Shown: positions 8,233-16,251, counted from the stretch's first letter. The stretch: DNA of 21,344 bases from JABDJZ01 sp047619685 (GCA_047619685.1 JBLHLC010000054.1:1-21344), one strand, 5' to 3'. Made by a program: numbers and translations. Notes: a model not told the origin generated them from the sequence alone.

Positions 8233-11200
8233 GGGGCAGGATATGGAGGAGCCATGCATCCGACGGGAGATCCGAACCCATATTGCCAGCGAATTGCAAG
8301 GCCTCAGCCCTGGTTTCAAACCGGCCCAGCGTCACGAGAACCCCATCGCGATCCTTCCAGGAGCCCGTCCATATTTCCGGGGCATCGTACTCGAAAAACA
8401 TCTGGGCAAGGTTGCTTTGCACCACGTCCGCAGAGCTCATGTCCGGGAGTTCGGATAATACCAGTGTCCATCCCGTCCAGGCTTCGGTCTCATCCTCTTC
8501 TTCTTCGGAGGTGCCCGGCTGCTCCATCGAGGATGATTCAACTTCCTCAAGCACCTCGGCGACCTTGTTGACCGCGTCTCGGGCACCGGCCATGCCTATG
8601 GGCTGCCCTCGGCGAACGACTGCAGCCGCAGAGTCACTCGGTGCAACGTCTGGCACAAATTGAACTGGGTCACGGCCTTTCGAGGGCACGTCGATTGCGC
8701 CTTCAGAGGGAGCCTCCGTGGATAACGAGTCTACCGGCGTCGACTCCAGAGCCCCGGCGGACAGCGAGTCTACCGGTGTCGACTCCAGATCTCCGGCGGA
8801 CAGCGAGTCTACCGGTGTCGACTCCAGATCTCCGGCGAACAGCGAGTCCACCGAGGCCGTGGCCAGCGAGTCGGACGCCAGAAGCAGCGAAGGGTCATTG
8901 AGAGCTTCGTCGACCACGCCGCCAGCTGCACTGCTGTCGGCGCCAGCGACGAGGTCATCGTCACCCACTGCCAGGGCAGCCAGAGAGTCTGCGACCGCGG
9001 CCTCTGCCTCCAGCACCGCCAGCGAATCGGTCCGCGCGGCCTCCAGCACCATCCGGAGTGTGTCCCGTCTCGCGGTCTCCTCCGCTTTCATGGCGTCCAG
9101 CGCCGCGATGACCTGCCCGGCGGCCGACGCGTACGGGGTGGCAGCAAACCTTGAGCGGATAGTTGTCAGCAGTCCCGACAGTGTCAGTTCGTTCCACGGC
9201 CGGGCTTCTACCGTCGGTTCAATTACCACCGCCACATCTGCTACAGCCACCACGGAGCCGAGTGAATCTGCAACTGCTATAGCCGCCGTTGAATCCGCTT
9301 CAACACCCAAACCGGTAGCCACACCCACGCCGACAGAGTCCGCGGGCGCCACCGGCACCTGCACCGAGTCGGCTGTGGAAGAATCGACAGTCTCCAGCGC
9401 CTCTTCGGCAGGGACGACACGTGTGGAATCAGGAGCCTGGACAACCGCGAGAGAGTCCGTCGCTTGCGAGTCCGAAGCCGCCATCGCAGCCCCCAGCGAG
9501 TCCGAAGCCGCCATCGCAGCCCCCAGCGAGTCCGAAGCCGCCATCGCAGCCCCTAGCGAGTCCGAAGCCGCCATCGCAGCCCCCAGCGAGTCCGAAGCCG
9601 CGAGGGTATCTGCTGGACTCGCCTCGGGAAGCGGCGGCGTGATTACCCCGGCCGAAACAAGGAGCGAGTCTGACACCCCGATGGGCATCGGCGCCGTCAC
9701 GGAGATCGAGTCCCGGTCTGCCCACTCCATGAAAACTGTTGCGGCAGCGAATAATGCCTTGGGCACCAGGTCCGTGGAGGCGAACTCACCGGCAAGCGTG
9801 AACATCCCATTCATGGCCTCCTCGAGCCGTCCACTCTGCCAGGTATCAAAGTGAAACGCGTAGGTCGTTGCGGCCTGTTCCAGCGAATCTGGACCCGCCG
9901 AATCTGAGTCTTCTATACCAAGGAGGGTCCTGATTCTGGCCGCGAATTCAGTGTCAGGATACTCAACAAGCATTTGCTGGTAGATGCCGCTTGCGGATAA
10001 GGTGTCGCCCAGGGCCCGCTGGATCTCCGCGAGCGCGAAGAGCGCGCGTCGGGCCACCGGCTCCTCTGGCGTGTCCTCCAGGACCATCCTATACCATGCC
10101 GCTGCGGAATCGGGGCGGTTTATCCCCAGGAAAAGCGATGTGCCCAGGTCATATCTGGAGCGGGCCAGTTCGGAGCGCATTTCGACCTGCGCCAGGGAGT
10201 CCCGCGGAACTCCCGAGGTGTCGATTTCTGGTAGTTGATCGGGCGCGAGTTCACTCTCAGAGTCCTCCAGATCTTCCTCCTCGACGAACTCCGCCCCAGC
10301 GACGGCCTCCAGACGCCTCCAGTTGTTGACCAGCGGGCGGTCCCCCCATTTGCGCGAAAACGAGAGTTGGCCCTCCTGCATCATCACGGGATCGTCGTGA
10401 AACAGAAAACCCGATGCGCCGCCCTGTGCGTTCCGGTTGGGAAGTATTTTGCCCTCGGGAAGTCCCCGGTTGTCAAGGGGGGATACGCTGGCTGACTGTT
10501 GGAAACTCCTGGCAATCTGGCGCTCCTCCTGCAGGCGCTTGCGTTCGGCGAGTTCTTCTGCCCTCAGCTGCCGAAGCTCCAGAACTTTGGCAGCAAATGT
10601 GGAGTCATCCATTTCGCCAAGCCACAACAGCGAGTCAAGGCGATAAACCTGGCTGTAGGCCGTCGCATAGGCACCAAAGCTGTCCTTGAGTTCCTGCGCG
10701 TCCCGAATGGCCTCCGGACCAAACGTCAGGGGATCAACAGGAGCTCCCAGCGAACCGCCAGTACTTCGCAACGTCGCCGAGGCCGTGTCAAAATGGGCAG
10801 CCGCAGAGACGTAGTCGCTGTCCAGGTCCCTGAATAACTTGGCCAGCGAATAGTGAATCTGTCCTTTCAGGCGCGCCGCGTCTGCCTTGAATATTGGGTC
10901 GTAAAGAAGCTCGTCGTACAGACTGAAGGCTTCGTCGGCCCGGCCCTGTGCCCTGAGAATATCCCCACGCACCAAAGCAAGCTCAGACCGGTAGGCAAAG
11001 TGTTTGTCGTCCCTCTCCATTTTCCGAAGGGCCTTCAGCGCCGCCGGCCCATCCACATACTGTCCCTCCACGCGTACGGCGCTGTACATGGCCGCATACG
11101 AAAGTTCGTATTCGGGACGATAGTCCAGCGTCCGGCGGTAGGCCTCCACAGCCTCCGGATACCGCTCCAACTTTTCGAGAACCTGTCCGAGCAGAAAGGC

Positions 11201-11860
11201 CGCTCGCGCCGCGATTTCGTTGTCTTTGACCACAGCAAGGCCCTTTTCCAGGTCTTCTGCTGCCAGTTCCAGGTTTCCCTCCTTCACTCTGAGTTCCCCC
11301 AGCGCCAGGTGCAGCGAAGCTACCCATCGACGATCAGATACCTCCCCGCCAAGCGCGACAGCGATTGCGTCCTCTCCCCTCTTGAAATCCCCGCTGGCGA
11401 TGTACGTGCGCGCCAACCAGAACCTGGCCTCGTCCTGAAGGCCCGTCTCGCGATCAATGGCCTCGCCGAATTTTTGCTGGGCGCCGATGAAGTTGTCCTC
11501 GTAGAAGTAGGACTTGCCGATCAGAAGCAGGGCGTCATCCACCCACTTGGATTGGGGATGCTCCCTGAGCACATCGGCGCTCTTGAGAACGGCCTCCTCA
11601 AAATCGCGTCCACCGCCGGCAGGGCCGGAGCGCACGAACACACCCATAAACTTGGTGCGTTCGATCTGGTCCTGCCGCCGCTCCCGATTCTTGACGCCGG
11701 CGCGATACGAGCGCTTGGCGTTGTAGAACGTGTTGTAGTAGGCCGTGAAATTGTCATACCGCTTCCCCACGAAGGAAGTGGACTTGCAGCCGACCAGAAA
11801 GGTGGGCGCAGCCAGCAGCAGGAATAACCCGACCGATATGCCGAGGAAACGCGATCTCAT
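8225..11860 (-). CDS. PorW/SprE-like TPR lipoprotein with repeat-rich region and SPOR-like C-terminus
   Basis: The 1211-residue product starts at ATG 11860. A signal with lipobox LVGC puts the lipidated Cys at 25. The segment KRYDNFTAYYNTFYNAKRSY (about 33-52) closely resembles the start of SprE/PorW, the T9SS and gliding lipoprotein thought to link the PorLM motor with the PorKN ring. A TPR-like helical block spans about 80-400, and a second block about 545-650 has TPR signatures such as SRYDLGTSLFLG. Residues about 720-1090 are acidic, low complexity and full of DSL motifs, with two tandem repeats encoded at 9467-9600 and 8727-8843. The last 84 residues (from WTGWTLVLS) look like a SPOR peptidoglycan-binding domain. 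SprE is usually shorter. It follows pyk by 57 nt and couples to the barrel gene. Confidence 0.8.
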   Translation of the reverse strand: MRSRFLGISVGLFLLLAAPTFLVGCKSTSFVGKRYDNFTAYYNTFYNAKRSYRAGVKNRERRQDQIERTKFMGVFVRSGPAGGGRDFEEAVLKSADVLREHPQSKWVDDALLLIGKSYFYEDNFIGAQQKFGEAIDRETGLQDEARFWLARTYIASGDFKRGEDAIAVALGGEVSDRRWVASLHLALGELRVKEGNLELAAEDLEKGLAVVKDNEIAARAAFLLGQVLEKLERYPEAVEAYRRTLDYRPEYELSYAAMYSAVRVEGQYVDGPAALKALRKMERDDKHFAYRSELALVRGDILRAQGRADEAFSLYDELLYDPIFKADAARLKGQIHYSLAKLFRDLDSDYVSAAAHFDTASATLRSTGGSLGAPVDPLTFGPEAIRDAQELKDSFGAYATAYSQVYRLDSLLWLGEMDDSTFAAKVLELRQLRAEELAERKRLQEERQIARSFQQSASVSPLDNRGLPEGKILPNRNAQGGASGFLFHDDPVMMQEGQLSFSRKWGDRPLVNNWRRLEAVAGAEFVEEEDLEDSESELAPDQLPEIDTSGVPRDSLAQVEMRSELARSRYDLGTSLFLGINRPDSAAAWYRMVLEDTPEEPVARRALFALAEIQRALGDTLSASGIYQQMLVEYPDTEFAARIRTLLGIEDSDSAGPDSLEQAATTYAFHFDTWQSGRLEEAMNGMFTLAGEFASTDLVPKALFAAATVFMEWADRDSISVTAPMPIGVSDSLLVSAGVITPPLPEASPADTLAASDSLGAAMAASDSLGAAMAASDSLGAAMAASDSLGAAMAASDSQATDSLAVVQAPDSTRVVPAEEALETVDSSTADSVQVPVAPADSVGVGVATGLGVEADSTAAIAVADSLGSVVAVADVAVVIEPTVEARPWNELTLSGLLTTIRSRFAATPYASAAGQVIAALDAMKAEETARRDTLRMVLEAARTDSLAVLEAEAAVADSLAALAVGDDDLVAGADSSAAGGVVDEALNDPSLLLASDSLATASVDSLFAGDLESTPVDSLSAGDLESTPVDSLSAGALESTPVDSLSTEAPSEGAIDVPSKGRDPVQFVPDVAPSDSAAAVVRRGQPIGMAGARDAVNKVAEVLEEVESSSMEQPGTSEEEEDETEAWTGWTLVLSELPDMSSADVVQSNLAQMFFEYDAPEIWTGSWKDRDGVLVTLGRFETRAEALQFAGNMGSDLPSDAWLLHILPRD
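8727..8843 (-). repeat. Three tandem 39-nt coding repeats
   Basis: Copies lie at 8727-8765, 8766-8804 and 8805-8843, followed by a partial fourth start. Each encodes the 13-residue unit DSLSAGDLESTPV, with Ala replacing Asp in the unit at 8727-8765. Copies 2 and 3 are almost identical at the DNA level; the third carries an a for g near its 3' end that gives DSLF instead of DSLS. The array lies inside the low-complexity segment of the PorW-like lipoprotein (residues about 1006-1044). Confidence 0.9.
9467..9600 (-). repeat. Four and a half tandem 30-nt coding repeats
   Basis: Four full units (9467-9496, 9497-9526, 9527-9556, 9557-9586) and a 14-nt partial unit are present. Each encodes the 10-residue unit ASDSLGAAMA in the PorW-like lipoprotein (residues about 753-798). 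The only DNA difference is a C-to-T at the end of the third unit, silent for Leu. Such near-identity suggests recent expansion by slippage or unequal recombination. There are no spacers, so this is not a CRISPR array. Confidence 0.95.
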
Positions 11861-11917
11861 GAAAACACCGTTGTTCAGATCGTAGCGTTCTCTCGTGGGC
11901 GTTCCGCTTTATTGCTG

Positions 11918-13333
11918 TTAAACACGTGTGACGTGAACCATATTGGTCCGTCCGCGCGCTGGTAAGGGCATTCCAGCCGTTAGAACAACCAGATCCCCCG
12001 ACCGAACAAGGTTGTTCTTCAGGAGAGTCTCGTGCACCAACGAGATGCCCTTATCAGTATCGGTCTGAAAAGGAATCGCAAAACCCTTTGTTCCCCAGGA
12101 CAGTGCAAGTTGCCCTACGACACGCTCATCGTCGGTGAATGCGTACACAGGAACCTTGGGGCGATGCCTGGCAATACTCCGCGCCGTAGTCCCCGTTGCG
12201 GTCAGGCTGGCGATGGCTACCGCTCCGACCTGGCGGGCCAGGAGGTAGGCGGTTTTGGATACGGCCTCGGTTACCTCATGGCTGTGAGAACCGTCAGGCT
12301 GGCTCTCACCATTGTCCCAAAAGTGCTTCTCAGCCTCCATTACGATGCGAACCATGGACCGGACCACGTTCACCGGGTCGTGACCAACGGCGGTCTCGCC
12401 CGACAACATGACGGCATCGGTCCCGTCCAGGACCGCATTGGCCACATCGGAAACCTCTGCACGCGTCGGCCTCGGATTCGTGATCATGCTCTCAAGCATT
12501 TGGGTGGCCGTGATCACGGGCTTCGCCGCCTCCCGGCACTTCCGAATAATCCTCTTTTGTATACCCGGGAGCTGCGAGAGTGCCATTTCAATGCCCAGGT
12601 CCCCGCGAGCCACCATCATCCCGTCCGCCTTTGACAGGATTTGGTCCACCCGGGTAACGGCCTCCGGCTTTTCAATCTTGGCAATGATGGCCACACGCTG
12701 ACCGGACTCCCGAACGCGCCAAATCAGATCGGTGACATCTGATTCATCCCTGACAAAGGACAGCGCAATGATGTCCACACCCATCGACAACCCAAAGGTC
12801 AGGTCCTCAAGGTCCTTCTCGGTCAGCGACGGGGTCGATGTCTTGATGTTGGGAAGATTCACTCCCTTCCGGGAACGCAGGGGCCCCCCGACCACAACCT
12901 CCGTGACCACTTCCCGCTCACGAACTTCCGTGATGATCAACTCCAGAGCGCCGTCGTCCAGAAGGATGGAAGCTCCCTTCTGCACGTCCTCCACCAGGGT
13001 GGGGTAGTTGACATACACACGCTTGTTACCCGATGAAGCGATCGGATCCGTGGTCAGAATCAGTTCCTCCCCGCGCACTATGTCGACGCAATCATTCTCC
13101 ATCTCACCCACACGGATCTTGGGTCCCTGGAGATCCTGAAGAATGGGGACTACACGGCCATGATCTGCGGCCGCTTTGCGGACGAGCTTTATCACCTCGC
13201 GATGATGTGCGTGGGTGCCGTGCGAAAAATTCAGCCGCGCCACGTCCATTCCCGCTTCCACGAGTCCCTGGATGGTCTTCTCATCAGACGACGCGGGTCC
13301 GAGGGTACAAACAATTTTCGTGCGGCGTTCCAT
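11918..13333 (-). CDS. pyk: Pyruvate kinase
   Basis: Pyruvate kinase makes pyruvate and ATP from phosphoenolpyruvate and ADP, the last step of glycolysis. With ATG 13333 the product has 471 residues, the usual bacterial length. The family N-terminus RRTKIVCTLGPAS follows at once; a longer frame from 13474 would add 47 residues without likeness. Active-site elements are present: R33, N35 and S37 in ARLNFSHG, D67 in LQDLQGPK, K219 and E221 in AKIEKPEA, MVARGDLG with D245, and ITATQMLESM with T277. The C-terminal domain is complete, ending in LTAGMP and a final VTRV. It follows add by 71 nt and precedes the PorW-like gene by 57 nt on the same strand, so one transcript is plausible. No Shine-Dalgarno sequence is obvious. 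Confidence 0.98.
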   Translation of the reverse strand: MERRTKIVCTLGPASSDEKTIQGLVEAGMDVARLNFSHGTHAHHREVIKLVRKAAADHGRVVPILQDLQGPKIRVGEMENDCVDIVRGEELILTTDPIASSGNKRVYVNYPTLVEDVQKGASILLDDGALELIITEVREREVVTEVVVGGPLRSRKGVNLPNIKTSTPSLTEKDLEDLTFGLSMGVDIIALSFVRDESDVTDLIWRVRESGQRVAIIAKIEKPEAVTRVDQILSKADGMMVARGDLGIEMALSQLPGIQKRIIRKCREAAKPVITATQMLESMITNPRPTRAEVSDVANAVLDGTDAVMLSGETAVGHDPVNVVRSMVRIVMEAEKHFWDNGESQPDGSHSHEVTEAVSKTAYLLARQVGAVAIASLTATGTTARSIARHRPKVPVYAFTDDERVVGQLALSWGTKGFAIPFQTDTDKGISLVHETLLKNNLVRSGDLVVLTAGMPLPARGRTNMVHVTRV

Positions 13334-13404
13334 AGGTATCGATAGGGGGTGTACTGATCCGGCAACTTTGCCAGCCTGAAAGTTACGACAAGACGAAGGG
13401 TCGA

Positions 13405-14439
13405 TTAGACCTTTCTCAGGCTGGTCTCCCGGCCGAGTGAATCCTCTACGATGCGATCGAAGTCGGACAACCACCCAGCGCGCTCTGACTCCGAAATCAT
13501 GGCCACCTCGAAGCCCGCTCGGGCGACCTTCGCAAGCCGTCTCTTGTCGAAACCACAGGCTCCCGCCAGCATGGTGTACTCGTCCAGAAGCGTGTTGCCG
13601 AAGCTGATGGGATCATCCGTACTGACGGTACATCGAACGCCGGCGTCCATGAGACGACCGATGGGATGGTCGCTATAGCTCGGGACCACGCCCAGCTTCA
13701 CGTTGCTGATGGGACATACGTCCAGCGTGACGTCTTTATCGACCAGAAGGGAGACCGTATCAGGATCTTCGATGGCCCGTACGCCGTGTTGCACGCGCCG
13801 AACACCCAGTTCGTTGACGACACGTCGCACGAATTCGGGCCCACAAAACTCGCCCGAATGCGCTTTCGTGGCTTTCCCGGCCTCACGCGCTCGGCGCCAG
13901 AGATCGACCGCCCAGTCTCCCAGAGGCATGGTCTCGGTGCCGTGGAGGTCGATGCCATCAATGGCGTCGCCCGCCAGACAATCGTCAATCCACTTCTGGG
14001 TACCCTTATGGTATCCATCATGATGGATTCCGAGAAAAATGCGCAGGTGAAGCCCCTTCGGCGCGGCTGCCCGGATGGACTCGGCGACTTCCCGGGCATC
14101 CATGTCGTGCGCCTCCATCATGCCGGAGGCGAAGCTGGTCTCGACATAGTGGACGTTCTGACGGTAGATCAGGCCGTCAAATATCTTGGCTGCGGCCTCC
14201 TGGTAGCGCTTTGGCGACGTGTACCAATGACCGGCCATCGCCAACAGGTCATGCTCGAAGTCGGCAAAGGAATCGAAGCGGTAGGACTGGTCCCAAGACG
14301 CTGGCGCGGACGGGTACCGGGTGCCCGCTACCTGCTGGAGGAACTCCAGGGGCAGAGCGCCTTCGATGTGCAGGTGCGTCTCCGTCTTGGGGAGATTGCG
14401 GATAAACCGCTCAGTGTCAGGATCAATGTCGAACTTCAT
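13405..14439 (-). CDS. add: Adenosine deaminase family protein
   Basis: Members hydrolyse the amino group of adenosine or a related purine, here probably adenosine to inosine in salvage. The 344-residue product from ATG 14439 has the full metal-dependent amidohydrolase set: HLH (22-24), HSGE with H194 and catalytic E197, QHG with H218, and STDDP with D275. The sequence CPISNVKLGVV before SDHP is typical of adenosine/adenine deaminases. An in-frame TTG at 14469 could add ten residues, but ATG 14439 sits directly before a normal N-terminus. The catalytic motif reads HSGE rather than the commoner HAGE. Adenine or aminodeoxyfutalosine deaminase activity cannot be excluded from sequence alone. It is the first gene of the run leading to pyk. 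Confidence 0.9.
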   Translation of the reverse strand: MKFDIDPDTERFIRNLPKTETHLHIEGALPLEFLQQVAGTRYPSAPASWDQSYRFDSFADFEHDLLAMAGHWYTSPKRYQEAAAKIFDGLIYRQNVHYVETSFASGMMEAHDMDAREVAESIRAAAPKGLHLRIFLGIHHDGYHKGTQKWIDDCLAGDAIDGIDLHGTETMPLGDWAVDLWRRAREAGKATKAHSGEFCGPEFVRRVVNELGVRRVQHGVRAIEDPDTVSLLVDKDVTLDVCPISNVKLGVVPSYSDHPIGRLMDAGVRCTVSTDDPISFGNTLLDEYTMLAGACGFDKRRLAKVARAGFEVAMISESERAGWLSDFDRIVEDSLGRETSLRKV

Positions 14440-14574
14440 GCGCGGCAGGATTGCACCGGAAGGTAGCAACCGACTCCGGCCGAAACTGCCCTCAACAGAA
14501 TCACCTGCGTCATCTTGGTGCTAAATTGCGGTTCGTATTGGCGCCCACGGCCGACTTGGACACGCCTAGATTCA
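14440..14574. promoter_or_regulatory. Divergent intergenic region, add and metallopeptidase
   Basis: This 135-nt gap lies between the divergent starts of add (minus) and the M6-like metallopeptidase (plus) and should contain promoters for both. On the plus strand TTGGTG (14515-14520) and TATTGG (14536-14541) are only a weak promoter-like pair with a 15-bp spacer. Nothing firm is assigned. Confidence 0.3.
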
Positions 14575-15810
14575 ATGACCTTCCGACCTTCGTCAGGCGG
14601 GCCACTCGCGTTGCTCCTCGGTTTTCTCTTTCTGTGCACCGGATGCGGGGCAGGGCCAATTACGTTCGACGGCTCGGCCTACCCTCGCAGGAGCGGTGAA
14701 ACCCGGGCGCTGGTGCTCTGGGTCCGGTTTGCAGACGACGTGAAGAGCGCCGATGCGCCAGTCACCGCCGCGGCCCGGGCCTGGGCGCAGCCGGACCGAC
14801 TACCCGGACAGGCCAGCAGTCTGGTTTCAGCCTCATCTCGTCATCCCACGGGACTGACCGAATACTTTCAGTCCCAATCCGGGGGACGGTTCAGCCTCAC
14901 CGGAGCCTCGTTTCCCGTTGTACTGGTGTCGGAAGAGAACGAGGTTGCGTACAAGAAGAGCGACGGGACACTGGATCAGGGAAAATTGACGCGCGAACTC
15001 CTGAGGAAGGTGGACGCGAGCGGACGCCTCCATCTGGATGACTTCGATGCGGACAGGGACGGATTCGTCGATTATGTCTTCGTGATCATCCGCGCCATGA
15101 AGAGCACGCGGCTCTACCCCACGCACGCGTCGGGTGTCTCTGATCTTGGGTACACGTCAGAGGGCCCCGAATTTGGGCGACGCTCACGGCTCCAGGTCAG
15201 CCGGCACGCAAGCGGCTCCTATGTCCGCTACGACAACGCGGGCAACATTTTTCCCGAGACGGATCTGGTTCGGCTTCTGGCCCACGAAATCGGGCACGAC
15301 ATCTGGACTGAAAACGTGCACCTCCTCCCCGTCGCACCGTTGCCAGGCATTCCTTCGTTTCCCGACTACCAGATTGGCTCTGCCCTGATGAGCGGACGAT
15401 CTGACGCGCGAGGGGATGAAACCATATCAGCGGCCGAGCGGGACTGGGCGGGGTGGATCACGTGCACCGCGTTGGCCAGGGACACCACCTTCGTCGTTCG
15501 CGATCTCTACAGTTCTCAAGCCGACAACTGTTTTACGATGGACGTTCCCCAGCCGGGGGCATACACGTCTGCCCGCACGCTGTACCTCTCCCACCGGGCC
15601 AGAATTGGCCCCTTTGACCGTCTCCTGACCGAGCACGCCAAGCAGGCTCGCAGGGATCAGGGCCTGATGGATACGGGTTTACTGGTCATGGCAGCAGAAA
15701 CAGGAGGCCGTCTGGGCCCCGTACCCGCAGACGGGAAGTTGACGCTATCCGCGACCGCGGAGGCGTATGCCGGAGACCTTTTCCGGTCGGGTGATCGCCT
15801 TACGCCTTGA
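14575..15810 (+). CDS. M6-like secreted metallopeptidase, probably truncated by an in-frame TGA
   Basis: From ATG 14575 the frame codes 411 residues. A signal peptide with hydrophobic core LALLLGFLFL ends in TGC, giving a likely lipidated Cys24, though position -3 is Cys rather than the usual Leu. Features of the immune-inhibitor-A (M6) family follow: ALVLWVRFADD after the signal, GLTEYFQSQSGGRFSL, a Ca-binding-like DADRDGFVDY, and the zinc motif HEIGHD at 237-242 in which H237 and H241 are ligands and E238 is the catalytic base. The frame stops at TGA 15808-15810 in the context LTP-stop-TRPN, while the same frame continues open to 16194. The family's context here makes Trp (TGG) the likely ancestral codon. 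A TTG at 14515 is an alternative but less likely start. No Shine-Dalgarno sequence is seen. Confidence 0.8.
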   Translation: MTFRPSSGGPLALLLGFLFLCTGCGAGPITFDGSAYPRRSGETRALVLWVRFADDVKSADAPVTAAARAWAQPDRLPGQASSLVSASSRHPTGLTEYFQSQSGGRFSLTGASFPVVLVSEENEVAYKKSDGTLDQGKLTRELLRKVDASGRLHLDDFDADRDGFVDYVFVIIRAMKSTRLYPTHASGVSDLGYTSEGPEFGRRSRLQVSRHASGSYVRYDNAGNIFPETDLVRLLAHEIGHDIWTENVHLLPVAPLPGIPSFPDYQIGSALMSGRSDARGDETISAAERDWAGWITCTALARDTTFVVRDLYSSQADNCFTMDVPQPGAYTSARTLYLSHRARIGPFDRLLTEHAKQARRDQGLMDTGLLVMAAETGGRLGPVPADGKLTLSATAEAYAGDLFRSGDRLTP

Positions 15811-16194
15811 ACCAGGCCGAACAACGGAATTCGCGTGGCCTACCGAGCGGATGACAGGCTCGACACCACCTTCCGGGATGGCGATGACATCCCTGTCCTC
15901 CCCCGGCTGGTCTTTCGCGGATCGTCCCGGGCCTCCGGAGCGGTTGAAGTCATGGGAAGCGCCTCTTTCGACGAACTCAGGCCGGGTGGCGATGCGCTAC
16001 TTACCGTAATTGGCGGGCTGGCCGCCGGGCGCCTGATTCTCGAACCCGGCGCGATCCTCCATATTGCGGGTGTCGTCCGGGTGGATTCCGCGGTCGTGAA
16101 GCCCAACTCACGGGTGGTATTGGGACCCGCAGGGCGGTTGGCCGGATCGGCGGCTAGCATCCTGAGGTTGGCCGCGACCGGTGAGGGGAGGTAA
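15811..16194 (+). pseudogene. C-terminal remainder of the M6-like metallopeptidase after the TGA
   Basis: The 127 codons after the TGA are open in the same frame and end in TAA at 16192-16194. They begin TRPNNGIRVAYRADDRL, which reads as a direct continuation of the peptidase, and go on with alternating hydrophobic and Gly-rich segments (for example AGRLILEPGAILHIAGVV) that suggest beta strands. There is no independent signal peptide. A GTG at 15835 could start a separate product, but without a Shine-Dalgarno sequence or a domain of its own this is less likely than one gene split by a nonsense change. Read through, the protein would be 539 residues including the TGA position. Confidence 0.65.
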
Positions 16195-16223
16195 ATGACC
16201 GTTTGGTACCCCGGTTAGGCGTC

Positions 16224-16251
16224 GCAAGATGGGGCGAAGTACTTATCTTGC
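16224..16251 (+). promoter_or_regulatory. Perfect 7-bp inverted repeat abutting a start codon
   Basis: GCAAGAT (16224-16230) and ATCTTGC (16245-16251) are perfect complements separated by 14 nt. The second arm ends at the base before ATG 16252. In mRNA a hairpin here would sit where a ribosome docks; in DNA it could be an operator. The loop holds GGGGCGAAG, the only purine-rich stretch near the start. The site controls the first gene of the lipoprotein-rsgA pair if it is functional. Confidence 0.45.

Noticed and set aside
6858..8571. Plus-strand frames of 270 and 329 codons
   Set aside because: The first is out of frame with the hydrolase and crosses into the convergent gene; the second is antisense to the barrel and PorW-like genes. 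Neither has a plausible domain or signal.
9467..9600. Possible CRISPR array
   Set aside because: The 30-nt units are directly adjacent with no spacers and are in frame inside a coding sequence.
8718..9854. Long plus-strand open frame (378 codons) rich in Ser/Ala/Glu
   Set aside because: It is the antisense of the DSL-rich repeat segment of the PorW-like gene; the repeats and high GC keep it open. The minus-strand product has the signal peptide and domains.
15767..16009. Frameshift, instead of a nonsense codon, in the metallopeptidase
   Set aside because: The alternative frame bridges the TGA, but the original frame resumes immediately after it with family-like TRPN sequence, so no shift is needed.
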